Shown here one piece after another: positions 1-7,494 of a DNA stretch of 10,723 nt. This DNA comes from Bacteroidales bacterium (GTDB taxonomy: Bacteria; Bacteroidota; Bacteroidia; Bacteroidales; Tenuifilaceae), in contig WBUV01000072.1 of NCBI GenBank assembly GCA_008933525.1, forward strand, positions 1-10,723, read 5' to 3'. A model generated the notes under the pieces. The model made no database searches. It was not told where the DNA came from and was given only the letters and a program-made list of their open reading frames with translations. Every line of letters begins with the position of its first letter. Position 1 is the first letter of the stretch. A program made the position numbers and the translations under genes.

Positions 1-746
<746 letters not shown>

Positions 747-760
747 CTAGAATTACACAA

Positions 761-768
761 CAAAAGTA
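761..768 (-). promoter_or_regulatory. Candidate Bacteroidetes -7 element for proS
   Basis: On the minus strand the sequence reads TACTTTTG, an exact match to the Bacteroidetes sigma-ABfr -7 consensus TAnnTTTG, about 50 nt upstream of the proS ATG. No good -33 TTTG is seen at the usual 19-21 bp further upstream, so the call rests on the -7 box and its position. Confidence 0.45.
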
Positions 769-799
769 ACTATAATTTTAATGTTATACTATAACCCAC

Positions 800-806
800 A
801 AGGAGG
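800..806 (+). promoter_or_regulatory. Strong Shine-Dalgarno that sets the lipoprotein start at 811
   Basis: AAGGAGG lies 4 nt before the ATG at 811. This site decides between the ATG at 781 and the one at 811: the 781 start would place the SD inside the coding region and put ten polar residues ahead of a good lipoprotein signal peptide. A full SD is unusual in this phylum, and of the starts visible here only infC also has one. Confidence 0.8.
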
Positions 807-810
807 TCAT

Positions 811-2196
811 ATGAAAACCAAAACTTACATTCCAATGCTTACCCTGATAGGCTTATTTATGATGTCGTGTACATCGAGCTTACAGGTTAGCAATACTTCA
901 TCGTGGAGCGATGAAATTTATGGCTCATCTCCAAAACCTCAAATAAACCAAGTTGCTCAGGTTGAAACAAAAACAATTCAACCTGAAAACAAAATTAACT
1001 CCGATTTATCAAAGTTAGAGAAACAGTACTCTGATGTGATCGATATCAACCTGGATAGCATCAAAAATGATACCGTAATATATAAAGCAGAGGACACGAA
1101 TCCGTATGACAGAATTCTTTCAGACTCATATCAAGAGTCATACGAACGAAGACTTAGAGGGCTAGAAGACCCTACCTACGGCTTTAACAACTGGTCGGCA
1201 TACAATAGCATGGATTATTGGTACGCTCAAATGTACGATCCTGCATTCTACAACTTAGTTGTGATGGGAGGCAGCGTTTGGGTTGAACCTTGGTATATCT
1301 CAACAATGTTCAGTTGGCCTCGTCCTCATTTTTACTTTGGCTTAGGAATGGGATTGGGATATGGATGGTATCTCTATCAATGGGATATTCCTGCATCATT
1401 CTATTGGGCTTGGAGTTATCCTTACCTCGCCTACACATCGCCTTGGTACGGGAATTCTTACTGGTGGGGATACAATAATGGTTATTGGAATGGACACAAT
1501 AACAACAACGATTACTATTACGGACGAAGATCTACCACTACTACCGATAATAGATTAACAGGAAGAAGTTCTTTGGATTATTCAGGAACCAGAAACAATC
1601 AAACTGCGGTAACACGAAGAGGTGGAAATCTTTCTTCAACTTCAGCAACCAATCCGGTTGTTACCACAAGAGGAACTCAAACCCGAGTTACTCCAACCTA
1701 CGAGGGTAGATCCAGGAGAGATGGAGGAACCGGACAAACAGCAATAATCCGAAGAGAAGGCAACACTGCAAGAACAGAAGGAAATTTAAATACGAGGAGA
1801 ACAGGAAGTCCAACACGAGAAATAGGAATATCAGAACCAACCAGAAGAACTTACAATACTGGTACTGAAAGAACTAGAACCGCTGGAAATAACGAGTCTT
1901 CTACAAGATCTACAAGAATTGACAACAACAGGTCTACCGGAACAAGGGGAGCCGCAACACCTACATACAACTCACCAAGTAGAGTAAGCACACCCTCAAC
2001 TAGAAGTAGTGGAAGCCAAGGATCTAGGTCTTCAAGCGGAAGCGTTGGATCATCGAGGAGTGGTTCGCATGATAGTTACTCAGGATCCAGATCATCATCA
2101 TCTTCTTCTTCGTCTTCATCCTCATCTTCATCTTCATCAAGTTCTACTAGAGAAAGTAGTTCTACACACTCAAGTTCAGGCTCCGGACGTAGGTAA
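811..2196 (+). CDS. Putative lipoprotein with aromatic-rich centre and Arg/Ser-rich, poly-Ser tail
   Basis: I do not recognise a functional domain. From the ATG at 811 the product is 461 residues. The N-terminus is a lipoprotein signal peptide: Lys-2/Lys-4, a hydrophobic stretch at 6-18, and a lipobox MMSC with Cys20 as the lipidation site, so it is probably anchored in the outer membrane. Three zones follow: an acidic/polar linker (about 21-125); a segment at about 126-238 very rich in Tyr, Trp, Gly and Asn; and a basic low-complexity tail (about 239-461) made mainly of Arg, Thr, Ser, Gly and Asn. The tail contains 18 consecutive serines at 428-445 and is very likely disordered. From memory, similar Ser-rich proteins in Bacteroides genomes were labelled 'vitellogenin II precursor', a name that only reflects the poly-Ser stretch. 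A terminator follows directly. The FadL-like barrel gene lies 77 nt downstream on the same strand, which may hint at a shared envelope role, but this is inference. Confidence 0.8.
   Translation: MKTKTYIPMLTLIGLFMMSCTSSLQVSNTSSWSDEIYGSSPKPQINQVAQVETKTIQPENKINSDLSKLEKQYSDVIDINLDSIKNDTVIYKAEDTNPYDRILSDSYQESYERRLRGLEDPTYGFNNWSAYNSMDYWYAQMYDPAFYNLVVMGGSVWVEPWYISTMFSWPRPHFYFGLGMGLGYGWYLYQWDIPASFYWAWSYPYLAYTSPWYGNSYWWGYNNGYWNGHNNNNDYYYGRRSTTTTDNRLTGRSSLDYSGTRNNQTAVTRRGGNLSSTSATNPVVTTRGTQTRVTPTYEGRSRRDGGTGQTAIIRREGNTARTEGNLNTRRTGSPTREIGISEPTRRTYNTGTERTRTAGNNESSTRSTRIDNNRSTGTRGAATPTYNSPSRVSTPSTRSSGSQGSRSSSGSVGSSRSGSHDSYSGSRSSSSSSSSSSSSSSSSSSTRESSSTHSSSGSGRR
2092..2145 (+). repeat. Poly-serine coding tract (18 Ser codons)
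   Basis: Sixteen consecutive TCN codons followed by AGT and TCT encode 18 serines. TCA and TCT dominate, with one TCG and one TCC, so it is a degenerate trinucleotide tract, not a pure microsatellite. It lies in the disordered tail of the lipoprotein and is in frame. Confidence 0.9.
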
Positions 2197-2205
2197 ACAA
2201 AATAA

Positions 2206-2233
2206 AAAGAGAGGGAGTTAGCTCCCTCTCTTT
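2206..2233 (+). terminator. Rho-independent-type terminator after the lipoprotein gene
   Basis: A 12-bp perfect stem (2206-2217 with 2222-2233) with core GAGAGGGAG/CTCCCTCTC and a TTAG loop begins 10 nt after the lipoprotein stop. The outer AAA/TTT pairs give a short U-tract of only three, so termination may be partial and leave some read-through into the barrel gene. Confidence 0.8.
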
Positions 2234-2273
2234 AAAATCAAACATTCTATTTCAAATAAATTCATTAGATAAT

Positions 2274-3815
2274 ATGACAACTACTAGAATTAAAAATACC
2301 ATTCTTTTGTCGATAGTATTATTAATTGCTAATGGCAACTTATACTCCCAAACTGCTACCGACGGATTAAGATTTTCTCAAACGCTTAATGGAGGAACAG
2401 CTCGATTTGTATCGATGGGTGGTGCATTTGGCGCTCTTGGAGCCGATTTCTCATCGCTTAGCGTTAACCCTGCTGGATTAGGCGTATACAAATCGTCAGA
2501 ACTTACAATTACACCATCCTTTAAAAATCGTAAAATCGAATCTACTTACGACGGAACCAGCGCCTCTGATTCAAAAAACAGGCTTGGTTTCGACAATTTT
2601 GGCTTTGTGATGTCCTTTAAACCATACAAAAGCGAAGAAAAAGGTATCCTGAACTTCAACATCGGATTTGGCTATACTCGCACAAACGACTTCTACTCTA
2701 ACTCATACTCCACTAATGGGGGATTCAATCAAACATCAATAATGGATTTTTTTACTAGTAAGGCAAACAGCCTTGGGATAGCTCCATCCTCCTTAGAATT
2801 TGCTGACAACTACGATCCATTCTATAGCAACGGATCTAACGCATGGGATATAATAATGGGATGGAATACCTATTTACTTTTCGACTACGATAATGGTACA
2901 TACATTTCAGCCCTCTTTACCGATGACTTAGTTAGCCATAAAAACTCCATTTCTACCCAAGGCGGTTCCGGAGAGTACGATTTTTCGTTCGCCATGAATA
3001 TCTCTAACAAATTGTTTCTTGGTACAACTTTAGGAATTACAAACTACAGCTATACATATAACGCAACTTATTCTGAGGATGCAAGTTCAAGCAATTTGCA
3101 CGATTCAAATGGAGATAGATTCTACTATATGGATTATTTCCAATTCTACGAGACAACCGGATCAGGCTACAACCTTAAAATTGGAGCACTTTATACACCA
3201 ATTCAAAGCGTTAGAATTGGAGCATCAATCCACACACCAACCTTCTATTCCTTCGACGATTCATACTCATCAAGAATAGAATCAAATTTTGATAGAAACT
3301 TTGCCGAAGTCAGCTACACTAGTAAAACTCCAATAGGCAGGTACGATTATTCATTCGAATCGCCATTTAAGGCAGTTGGAAGTTTTGCTTATATTATCCA
3401 AAATATTGGATTAATCAGTTTAGATGTTGAGCATATTGATTATTCCAGCATGAAATTCCGTAATGGTGGCGATGGCGAAAGCTACAACGATCTTAACGTA
3501 GAACTTCAAAACACCTTTAAAAGTGTTACAAACCTTAAGGTTGGAGGTGAATATCGAATTAAAGATTTTGCGCTACGTGCTGGATACGCAATCTATCCAT
3601 CACCCTACAAAAAAGGTTTTCTTAATGAAAACGCAAAAACAAATCAAGTTTCTGGTGGGTTTGGTTATAGATCTGGGGGTTTTTCAATAGATTTGGCCTA
3701 TTTACGAACATTGAAGACCGAAAAGTATAAATTCTACGATCATTCCGGCTTAAACCCAGTAACAACAGATATTACCGATGGACGATTCTTAGTAACACTA
3801 GGATTTAGATTCTAA
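2274..3815 (+). CDS. FadL/OmpP1-family outer-membrane beta-barrel ('hemin receptor'-type)
   Basis: Predicted outer-membrane transport porin of 513 residues. A signal peptide occupies about residues 1-26 (Arg-5/Lys-7, hydrophobic core 9-19, ending LYSQ). The mature N-terminus carries features of the FadL/toluene-transporter family: a Gly-rich stretch SMGGAFGALGADFSSLSVNPAGLG with the NPAG motif at 65-68 (first part at 47-64). The remainder alternates aromatic and polar residues in a beta-strand pattern and ends GRFLVTLGFRF, a C-terminal aromatic typical of BAM-assembled barrels. Homologues in Bacteroidetes are often labelled 'hemin receptor', but no TonB-dependent plug or haem-binding motif is visible, so the substrate is unknown; hydrophobic compounds are the family expectation. 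No SD precedes the start (AT-rich TAATATG), as usual for the phylum. It lies behind the lipoprotein gene and ends at a bidirectional terminator. Confidence 0.88.
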   Translation: MTTTRIKNTILLSIVLLIANGNLYSQTATDGLRFSQTLNGGTARFVSMGGAFGALGADFSSLSVNPAGLGVYKSSELTITPSFKNRKIESTYDGTSASDSKNRLGFDNFGFVMSFKPYKSEEKGILNFNIGFGYTRTNDFYSNSYSTNGGFNQTSIMDFFTSKANSLGIAPSSLEFADNYDPFYSNGSNAWDIIMGWNTYLLFDYDNGTYISALFTDDLVSHKNSISTQGGSGEYDFSFAMNISNKLFLGTTLGITNYSYTYNATYSEDASSSNLHDSNGDRFYYMDYFQFYETTGSGYNLKIGALYTPIQSVRIGASIHTPTFYSFDDSYSSRIESNFDRNFAEVSYTSKTPIGRYDYSFESPFKAVGSFAYIIQNIGLISLDVEHIDYSSMKFRNGGDGESYNDLNVELQNTFKSVTNLKVGGEYRIKDFALRAGYAIYPSPYKKGFLNENAKTNQVSGGFGYRSGGFSIDLAYLRTLKTEKYKFYDHSGLNPVTTDITDGRFLVTLGFRF

Positions 3816-3816
3816 A

Positions 3817-3849
3817 AAAAAGGCCTGTAGTTATTCTACAGGCCTTTTT
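3817..3849. terminator. Bidirectional terminator shared by the convergent barrel and wbqC genes
   Basis: A 14-bp perfect stem (3817-3830 with 3836-3849) with core GGCCTGTAG/CTACAGGCC and a TTATT loop. It starts 2 nt after the barrel stop and has an A-tract on the left and a T-tract on the right, so each strand gives a hairpin followed by U residues. The stop codon and last few codons of wbqC (minus strand) lie inside the hairpin. Confidence 0.9.
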
Positions 3850-4475
3850 AGTGAGGCGTCAATAATTTCAATAGCCGAAAGACCTTCGTTAAAAAGTAAG
3901 TCTATTATGCTCAAATTGGGTACAAACCCATACTTATTAGAAAAAGCCTGAAAGTACTCTACCGGTACAAACTGCTTATCTATCCTATAATCGACTTTAG
4001 GCGAAATTTCATTTCTACAATCATATGTATCATAATCGTATTTGGGCAAATATAATGTAGTCTGATTGATTCTATGAGACACTGAAATGAATTCGAGAAT
4101 AGAATTCAACAACAATGTATCGTATTCGAAAAGATTGGAATATCTGTGTGTATAATATGGAAGAAGAACATCTGCCAGAAACTCAAAATATGCCGATGTT
4201 CTATAAGCAGACTCTATAGCCTTCCAGTGATTTTTTTGCCATAAAGTTGAGTTATCAATTTCCACCAATCTTATTGGTGTATGATTCCCCTGAGTCTTTA
4301 TAACAGGAATTGTTAATGCTAATGGTCCATTAGCACCAAGAATAACACATCTATTCCGGTATGTTTGCTTAGTATAATTCTCTGCCGTTTCGATAAAAAC
4401 ATTAGAATGCTGAAAAATTTTAGCGAAATATTGAACAGGTGGAAGGTAAGCTATAGATAGAATTACTTTACTCAT
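3831..4475 (-). CDS. WbqC-family protein
   Basis: A 214-residue cytoplasmic-looking protein of the WbqC-like family (Pfam PF08889). The family is named from O-antigen loci and its biochemical role is not firmly established. Recognisable parts are SIAYLPPVQYFAKI (7-20), the segment at 34-57 with YTKQTYRNR and NGPLALTIP, WQKNHWKAIESAYRTSAYFE (79-98), and the C-terminal GFVPNLSIIDLLFNEG (183-198). I chose the ATG at 4475: it places the conserved family N-terminus directly after the start, whereas the in-frame ATG at 4547 adds 24 residues without family resemblance and starts only a few nucleotides after a terminator. dapB-lepB-wbqC neighbourhood is, from memory, common in Bacteroidetes. Here a terminator separates it from lepB, so it probably has its own promoter in the roughly 75 bp upstream; I found no exact TAnnTTTG there. 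Confidence 0.85.
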   Translation of the reverse strand: MSKVILSIAYLPPVQYFAKIFQHSNVFIETAENYTKQTYRNRCVILGANGPLALTIPVIKTQGNHTPIRLVEIDNSTLWQKNHWKAIESAYRTSAYFEFLADVLLPYYTHRYSNLFEYDTLLLNSILEFISVSHRINQTTLYLPKYDYDTYDCRNEISPKVDYRIDKQFVPVEYFQAFSNKYGFVPNLSIIDLLFNEGLSAIEIIDASLKRPVE

Positions 4476-4550
4476 AACAATTATTCTAACAAAAGGCTTT
4501 TCTGCGAAAAACAAAAGACATTCTTTTATGATACTGAAATAGTTCAAAAT

Positions 4551-4579
4551 AAAAACCCTCGAGATGATACCCGAGGGTT
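4551..4579 (-). terminator. Terminator closing the dapB-lepB unit
   Basis: On the minus strand an 8-bp stem (AACCCTCG/CGAGGGTT, 4572-4579 with 4554-4561) and a 10-nt loop are followed by a T-rich tract (complement of 4544-4555). The stem begins 14 nt past the lepB stop. Confidence 0.8.
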
Positions 4580-4593
4580 ATGAACTTATTGAT

Positions 4594-5931
4594 TTAGTGA
4601 ATTCCTCGGAACATTCTATTCCATCGTATATTCCGTGGAAAACTTTTATCCTTATCTAAGGATAACCAAACAAACGAAGCTTCTCCCACAACATGGTCTT
4701 CAGGAACAAATCCCCAGAATCGGCTATCGGCCGATCTATGCCTGTTGTCCCCCATCATAAAGTAGTAGTCCATTTTGAAAGTATAAGAATTAACCACTTG
4801 CCCATTAATGAGTATTTGTCCATTGGCAATTGCCAAATCGTTATTTTCATAAACATCAATAATTCGTTCATAAATAGGTAAATTATTCATGTTTAACTCC
4901 ACGGTTGTACCTTTTTTGGGGATCCACAATGGGCCATAATTGTCCTCGGTCCATGCGTATGATGGATTATGAGGGAATATTAGTTTCCACATTGTTAAAG
5001 TATCCACATTTTCATCTTTTACAACAGCCACAACATTGCTCATAGCCCTAATTTTAACAAGTGCTTCATCGGTCAAAGGAATTTGATAAAAACCCCCAGT
5101 GGAGCTATAGCCCTGATCATCCTTCGAAATTCCTAATTGTTCAAATCGAACTGGATTTATGGCACTACCATCCGTTTTTATTTGATAGCTATACTGCTTC
5201 TTTCCTATCTCTACTTGCTTCTGACCATTGACATATAGTTGGCCGTGTTCAATAAAGATGGTATCGCCGGGCAGTCCAACACACCGCTTAATGTAGTTTT
5301 CGCGTTTATCGACTGGTCTATAGATTATATCATAATTTTTGCGAAGGTTTTCCCTGCCATACACTCTAGCCAAAGTGTAGTAACTTGAGTTTTGATCTTG
5401 CAAAACAACTGTATCGCCCTCTGGAAAGTTAAAAACAACAACATCATTACGCTGAATATCTCCAAATCCTGCAATTCTCTTATAAGGCCAACGAGGCCAT
5501 TCAATAAACGATTTTGCAGTTTTAGAAAGAGGTAAGGTATGATGCACAAAAGGAAAAGAAATTGGTGTGTTGGGTAGTTTTGGTCCGTAGCTCACTTTAC
5601 TCACAAAAAGGTAATCGTCCACCAACAAACTTTTCTCCATGGAGGAAGTAGGAATCGTATAGGCTTCAATAAAGAACATACGGATTAAAGTGGCTGCAAC
5701 AACTGCAAAAACAATGGCATCAATCCATTCAATTAGAACCGTTTTCTTTTGTCCACGTTTTTTCCAGAATGTCCAGTTTACTTTTTGGGTGATATAAAAA
5801 TCAAAAATAATTGGGAAACCCAACAATAACCAGTAGTTTCCAATCCAAATTACCCAGAGGATAAATATTACTGCGGCAAAACCAAACTTAAAGTATTTGT
5901 GTTTCAAAAGCGATTTAATCTTGTTTATCAT
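4594..5931 (-). CDS. lepB: Signal peptidase I
   Basis: Membrane-bound serine/lysine protease (family S26) that removes signal peptides from Sec/Tat-exported proteins at the outer face of the inner membrane. The product is 445 residues. Two N-terminal membrane segments (about 15-47 and 71-88) precede the catalytic domain. Box B is IPTSSMEKSLL with catalytic Ser97; the general-base Lys215 is in YIKRCVGLPGD (213-223); box E is GDNRHRSADSRFWGFVP (394-410). The Ser-Lys distance (118 residues, against about 55 in E. coli) and the stretch between Lys215 and box E are long, with insertions at about 130-205 and 235-345. Such enlarged versions are normal for Bacteroidetes. Only one lepB copy is seen here, though tandem pairs occur in relatives. 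It follows dapB after 45 nt with no terminator, hence one operon. No SD is visible. Confidence 0.96.
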   Translation of the reverse strand: MINKIKSLLKHKYFKFGFAAVIFILWVIWIGNYWLLLGFPIIFDFYITQKVNWTFWKKRGQKKTVLIEWIDAIVFAVVAATLIRMFFIEAYTIPTSSMEKSLLVDDYLFVSKVSYGPKLPNTPISFPFVHHTLPLSKTAKSFIEWPRWPYKRIAGFGDIQRNDVVVFNFPEGDTVVLQDQNSSYYTLARVYGRENLRKNYDIIYRPVDKRENYIKRCVGLPGDTIFIEHGQLYVNGQKQVEIGKKQYSYQIKTDGSAINPVRFEQLGISKDDQGYSSTGGFYQIPLTDEALVKIRAMSNVVAVVKDENVDTLTMWKLIFPHNPSYAWTEDNYGPLWIPKKGTTVELNMNNLPIYERIIDVYENNDLAIANGQILINGQVVNSYTFKMDYYFMMGDNRHRSADSRFWGFVPEDHVVGEASFVWLSLDKDKSFPRNIRWNRMFRGIH

Positions 5932-5976
5932 AGCATCAGTATTGAATAATTCTGTAAAAATAGCACTAAAAATTAT

Positions 5977-6699
5977 CTAATCGAAATTCAACAGGTTATC
6001 CATATTATAAAAACCTTTTTTTCCAGCAATAAACTCGGCAGCCAAAACTGCGCCCAAAGCAAATCCTTTACGACTTTTAGCAATGTGCGAAAGCACAATT
6101 TGATCCTGCTCCGATTCAAAAGTAACGATATGAGTGCCAGGAACAGTACCCTCTCGAACAGCCTCTATGGGTATTTTACCTTCAACCTTGTCTGGGATCA
6201 ATGTCCAGCCATTTAAGGTAGGATTTTCTGCTGTAATCAAATTAGCAATAGAGATTGCTGTTCCACTTGGAGCATCCAACTTTTGAGTATGGTGTATTTC
6301 CTGAATATCAACATTGTATCCGCCGACCTTAGCGAACAACCTTGAAGCCATTGCATTAAGTTTAAAAAAGATATTAACGCCAACGCTATAGTTCGATGCA
6401 AAGAAAAAAGTCCCATCTCCTGCTTTCACTCTTTCAATAATCTTGGCAGCTTCATCGTTCCAACCTGTGGTTCCACATACTACAGGAGTGCCTGTACTTA
6501 TGCAAAACTCAACGTTTTGCTTTGCAGTACGGGGCGATGTAAACTCTATGGCAACATCAACGTTTTTTAAGTTTGATTCCGACAAATCGGACTGGTTGGA
6601 AGCATCAATCTTTAGAACAACAGAATGTCCACGTTCTAAGGCAATAGACTCAATCTCGTGCCCCATTTTTCCGTAACCAATAATTGCAATTCTTAACAT
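5977..6699 (-). CDS. dapB: 4-hydroxy-tetrahydrodipicolinate reductase
   Basis: Reduces the DapA product to tetrahydrodipicolinate with NAD(P)H in the pathway to meso-diaminopimelate (peptidoglycan cross-link) and lysine. The product is 240 residues, near the short end of the family. The N-terminal Rossmann domain has the dinucleotide motif GYGKMG (8-13); GTTGW (76-80) contacts the cofactor; the catalytic segment EIHHTQKLDAPSGTA (134-148) holds His136 and Lys140, equivalent to E. coli His159 and Lys163; AREG-type VREGTVPGTH is at 181-190. All key residues are present, so the enzyme should be active. It is the first gene of dapB-lepB, downstream of the rplT terminator and a candidate promoter. 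No SD precedes the ATG. Confidence 0.97.
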   Translation of the reverse strand: MLRIAIIGYGKMGHEIESIALERGHSVVLKIDASNQSDLSESNLKNVDVAIEFTSPRTAKQNVEFCISTGTPVVCGTTGWNDEAAKIIERVKAGDGTFFFASNYSVGVNIFFKLNAMASRLFAKVGGYNVDIQEIHHTQKLDAPSGTAISIANLITAENPTLNGWTLIPDKVEGKIPIEAVREGTVPGTHIVTFESEQDQIVLSHIAKSRKGFALGAVLAAEFIAGKKGFYNMDNLLNFD

Positions 6700-6746
6700 C
6701 GAATAGGAATTTTACGCAATATATAAAACAACCGATTAAGTTGAAT

Positions 6747-6754
6747 CAAAACTA
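6747..6754 (-). promoter_or_regulatory. Candidate Bacteroidetes -7 element for dapB-lepB
   Basis: The minus strand reads TAGTTTTG, an exact TAnnTTTG match, between the rplT terminator and dapB. Transcription would start around 6743, giving a leader of about 45 nt. The -33 region is poor. Position right after a terminator supports a separate unit. Confidence 0.5.
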
Positions 6755-6766
6755 TGTTAATAAATG

Positions 6767-6799
6767 AAAAAAGGGAGTTGCAAAAAAGCCTCTCCCTTT
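6767..6799 (-). terminator. Terminator closing the thrS-infC-rpmI-rplT operon
   Basis: On the minus strand AAAGGGAG (6799-6792) pairs with CTCCCTTT (6777-6770) over a 14-nt loop and is followed by a run of T (complement of 6767-6772). It starts about 20 nt past the rplT stop. Confidence 0.82.
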
Positions 6800-6820
6800 A
6801 TATTTTAAACTAGATGAAAT

Positions 6821-7165
6821 CTACTTTAAAGAATCAACAATTGACTTGAAAGCCTCAGGATGATTCATTGCTAGATCGGCTAACACCTTACGGTTAATAG
6901 CGATACCTTGCTTGTTAATTTTACCAATGAATTCGGAGTAAGTCATACCGTAAGGTCTTACTGCAGCATTGATACGTTGAATCCATAAAGCACGGAATTC
7001 AATTTTCTTTTTCTTACGATCGCGGTAAGCGTAACCTAGACCTTTTTCTAGTGTGTTTTTAGCTACTGTAAAAACACTTCTTCTTCCTAGGAAGTTACCT
7101 TTTGTTTGCTTAAGGACTTTTTTTCTTCTAGCCCTTGATGCAACTGAATTGACTGAACGTGGCAT
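6821..7165 (-). CDS. rplT: 50S ribosomal protein L20 (bL20)
   Basis: Assembly-initiating protein of the large ribosomal subunit that binds 23S rRNA, 114 residues, normal length. The basic N-terminal extension ([20 protein letters not shown], residues 1-20) and the globular part with [20 protein letters not shown] (58-77) are diagnostic. It is the last gene of thrS-infC-rpmI-rplT and is followed by a terminator. It is 104 nt from rpmI, a much longer gap than infC-rpmI (27 nt); the gap contains a possible RNA structure. In other bacteria L20 represses its own operon by binding mRNA; whether that happens here is not shown by sequence alone. No SD is visible. Confidence 0.98.
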   Translation of the reverse strand: MPRSVNSVASRARRKKVLKQTKGNFLGRRSVFTVAKNTLEKGLGYAYRDRKKKKIEFRALWIQRINAAVRPYGMTYSEFIGKINKQGIAINRKVLADLAMNHPEAFKSIVDSLK

Positions 7166-7186
7166 TGTTTAAACATTTTTGAATGG

Positions 7187-7219
7187 TTAGCGTTCCGTTA
7201 ATCGGACTCTTCGTGCTAA
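7187..7219 (-). promoter_or_regulatory. Possible RNA structure in the rpmI-rplT gap (candidate L20 operator)
   Basis: In the minus-strand transcript, 22 nt upstream of the rplT ATG, an outer pair TTAGC/GCTAA (7219-7215 with 7191-7187) encloses an inner hairpin TCCG/CGGA (7206-7203 with 7197-7194, loop ATTAA) with an asymmetric internal loop. The rest of the 104-nt gap is AT-rich, with a near-consensus -7 box TACTTTTA at 7238-7245 (minus). The stems are short, so this is a weak call. Confidence 0.3.
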
Positions 7220-7269
7220 TTCACTCTGGTTAATAAATAAAAGTAAATAAACGATTAAATTAAAACAAC

Positions 7270-7467
7270 CTACTTCACACCAAGCATAGTTAAAACGCGG
7301 TTCTCATCAACTTTGCTAACTAAAGCAACGTGAGTAAGGCTACGTTTTTGCTTAGTTTCCTTTTTTGTAAGGATGTGACTCTTGTAGGCGTGTTTTCTCT
7401 TAATCTTCCCTGATCCGGTTAAAGAAAACCTTTTCTTTGCTCCGGAATGAGTCTTTGTTTTTGGCAT
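7270..7467 (-). CDS. rpmI: 50S ribosomal protein L35 (bL35)
   Basis: Small, very basic protein of the large ribosomal subunit; 65 residues, the standard length. The start [20 protein letters not shown] (1-20) and the following [13 protein letters not shown] (21-33) match the family throughout. It lies between infC (27 nt upstream) and rplT in the conserved infC-rpmI-rplT order. No SD is visible (AT-rich upstream, with AATAATAATAAG before the start), in contrast to infC just upstream. Confidence 0.98.
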   Translation of the reverse strand: MPKTKTHSGAKKRFSLTGSGKIKRKHAYKSHILTKKETKQKRSLTHVALVSKVDENRVLTMLGVK

Positions 7468-7494
7468 TCTAAACTTATTATTATTGGGTTAAAT

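Noticed and set aside
781..810. Upstream ATG at 781 as start of the lipoprotein
   Set aside because: The SD AAGGAGG lies inside this stretch and correctly spaces only the ATG at 811; the ten extra residues would spoil a clean lipoprotein signal peptide.
2009..2221. His/Leu-repeat peptide in another frame of the lipoprotein tail
   Set aside because: It is the shifted reading of the serine-codon tract; the lipoprotein frame has the SD, signal peptide and terminator.
4476..4547. 24-residue N-terminal extension of the WbqC-family protein from the ATG at 4547
   Set aside because: The extension has no family resemblance and begins next to the lepB terminator; the ATG at 4475 gives the usual family N-terminus.
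6700..6820. Bacteroidales-1 RNA, a motif often reported downstream of rplT in Bacteroidales
   Set aside because: The 121-nt spacer is taken up by the rplT terminator and the dapB promoter and leader; I see no second hairpin-terminator that would end such an RNA. A covariance-model search would settle it.
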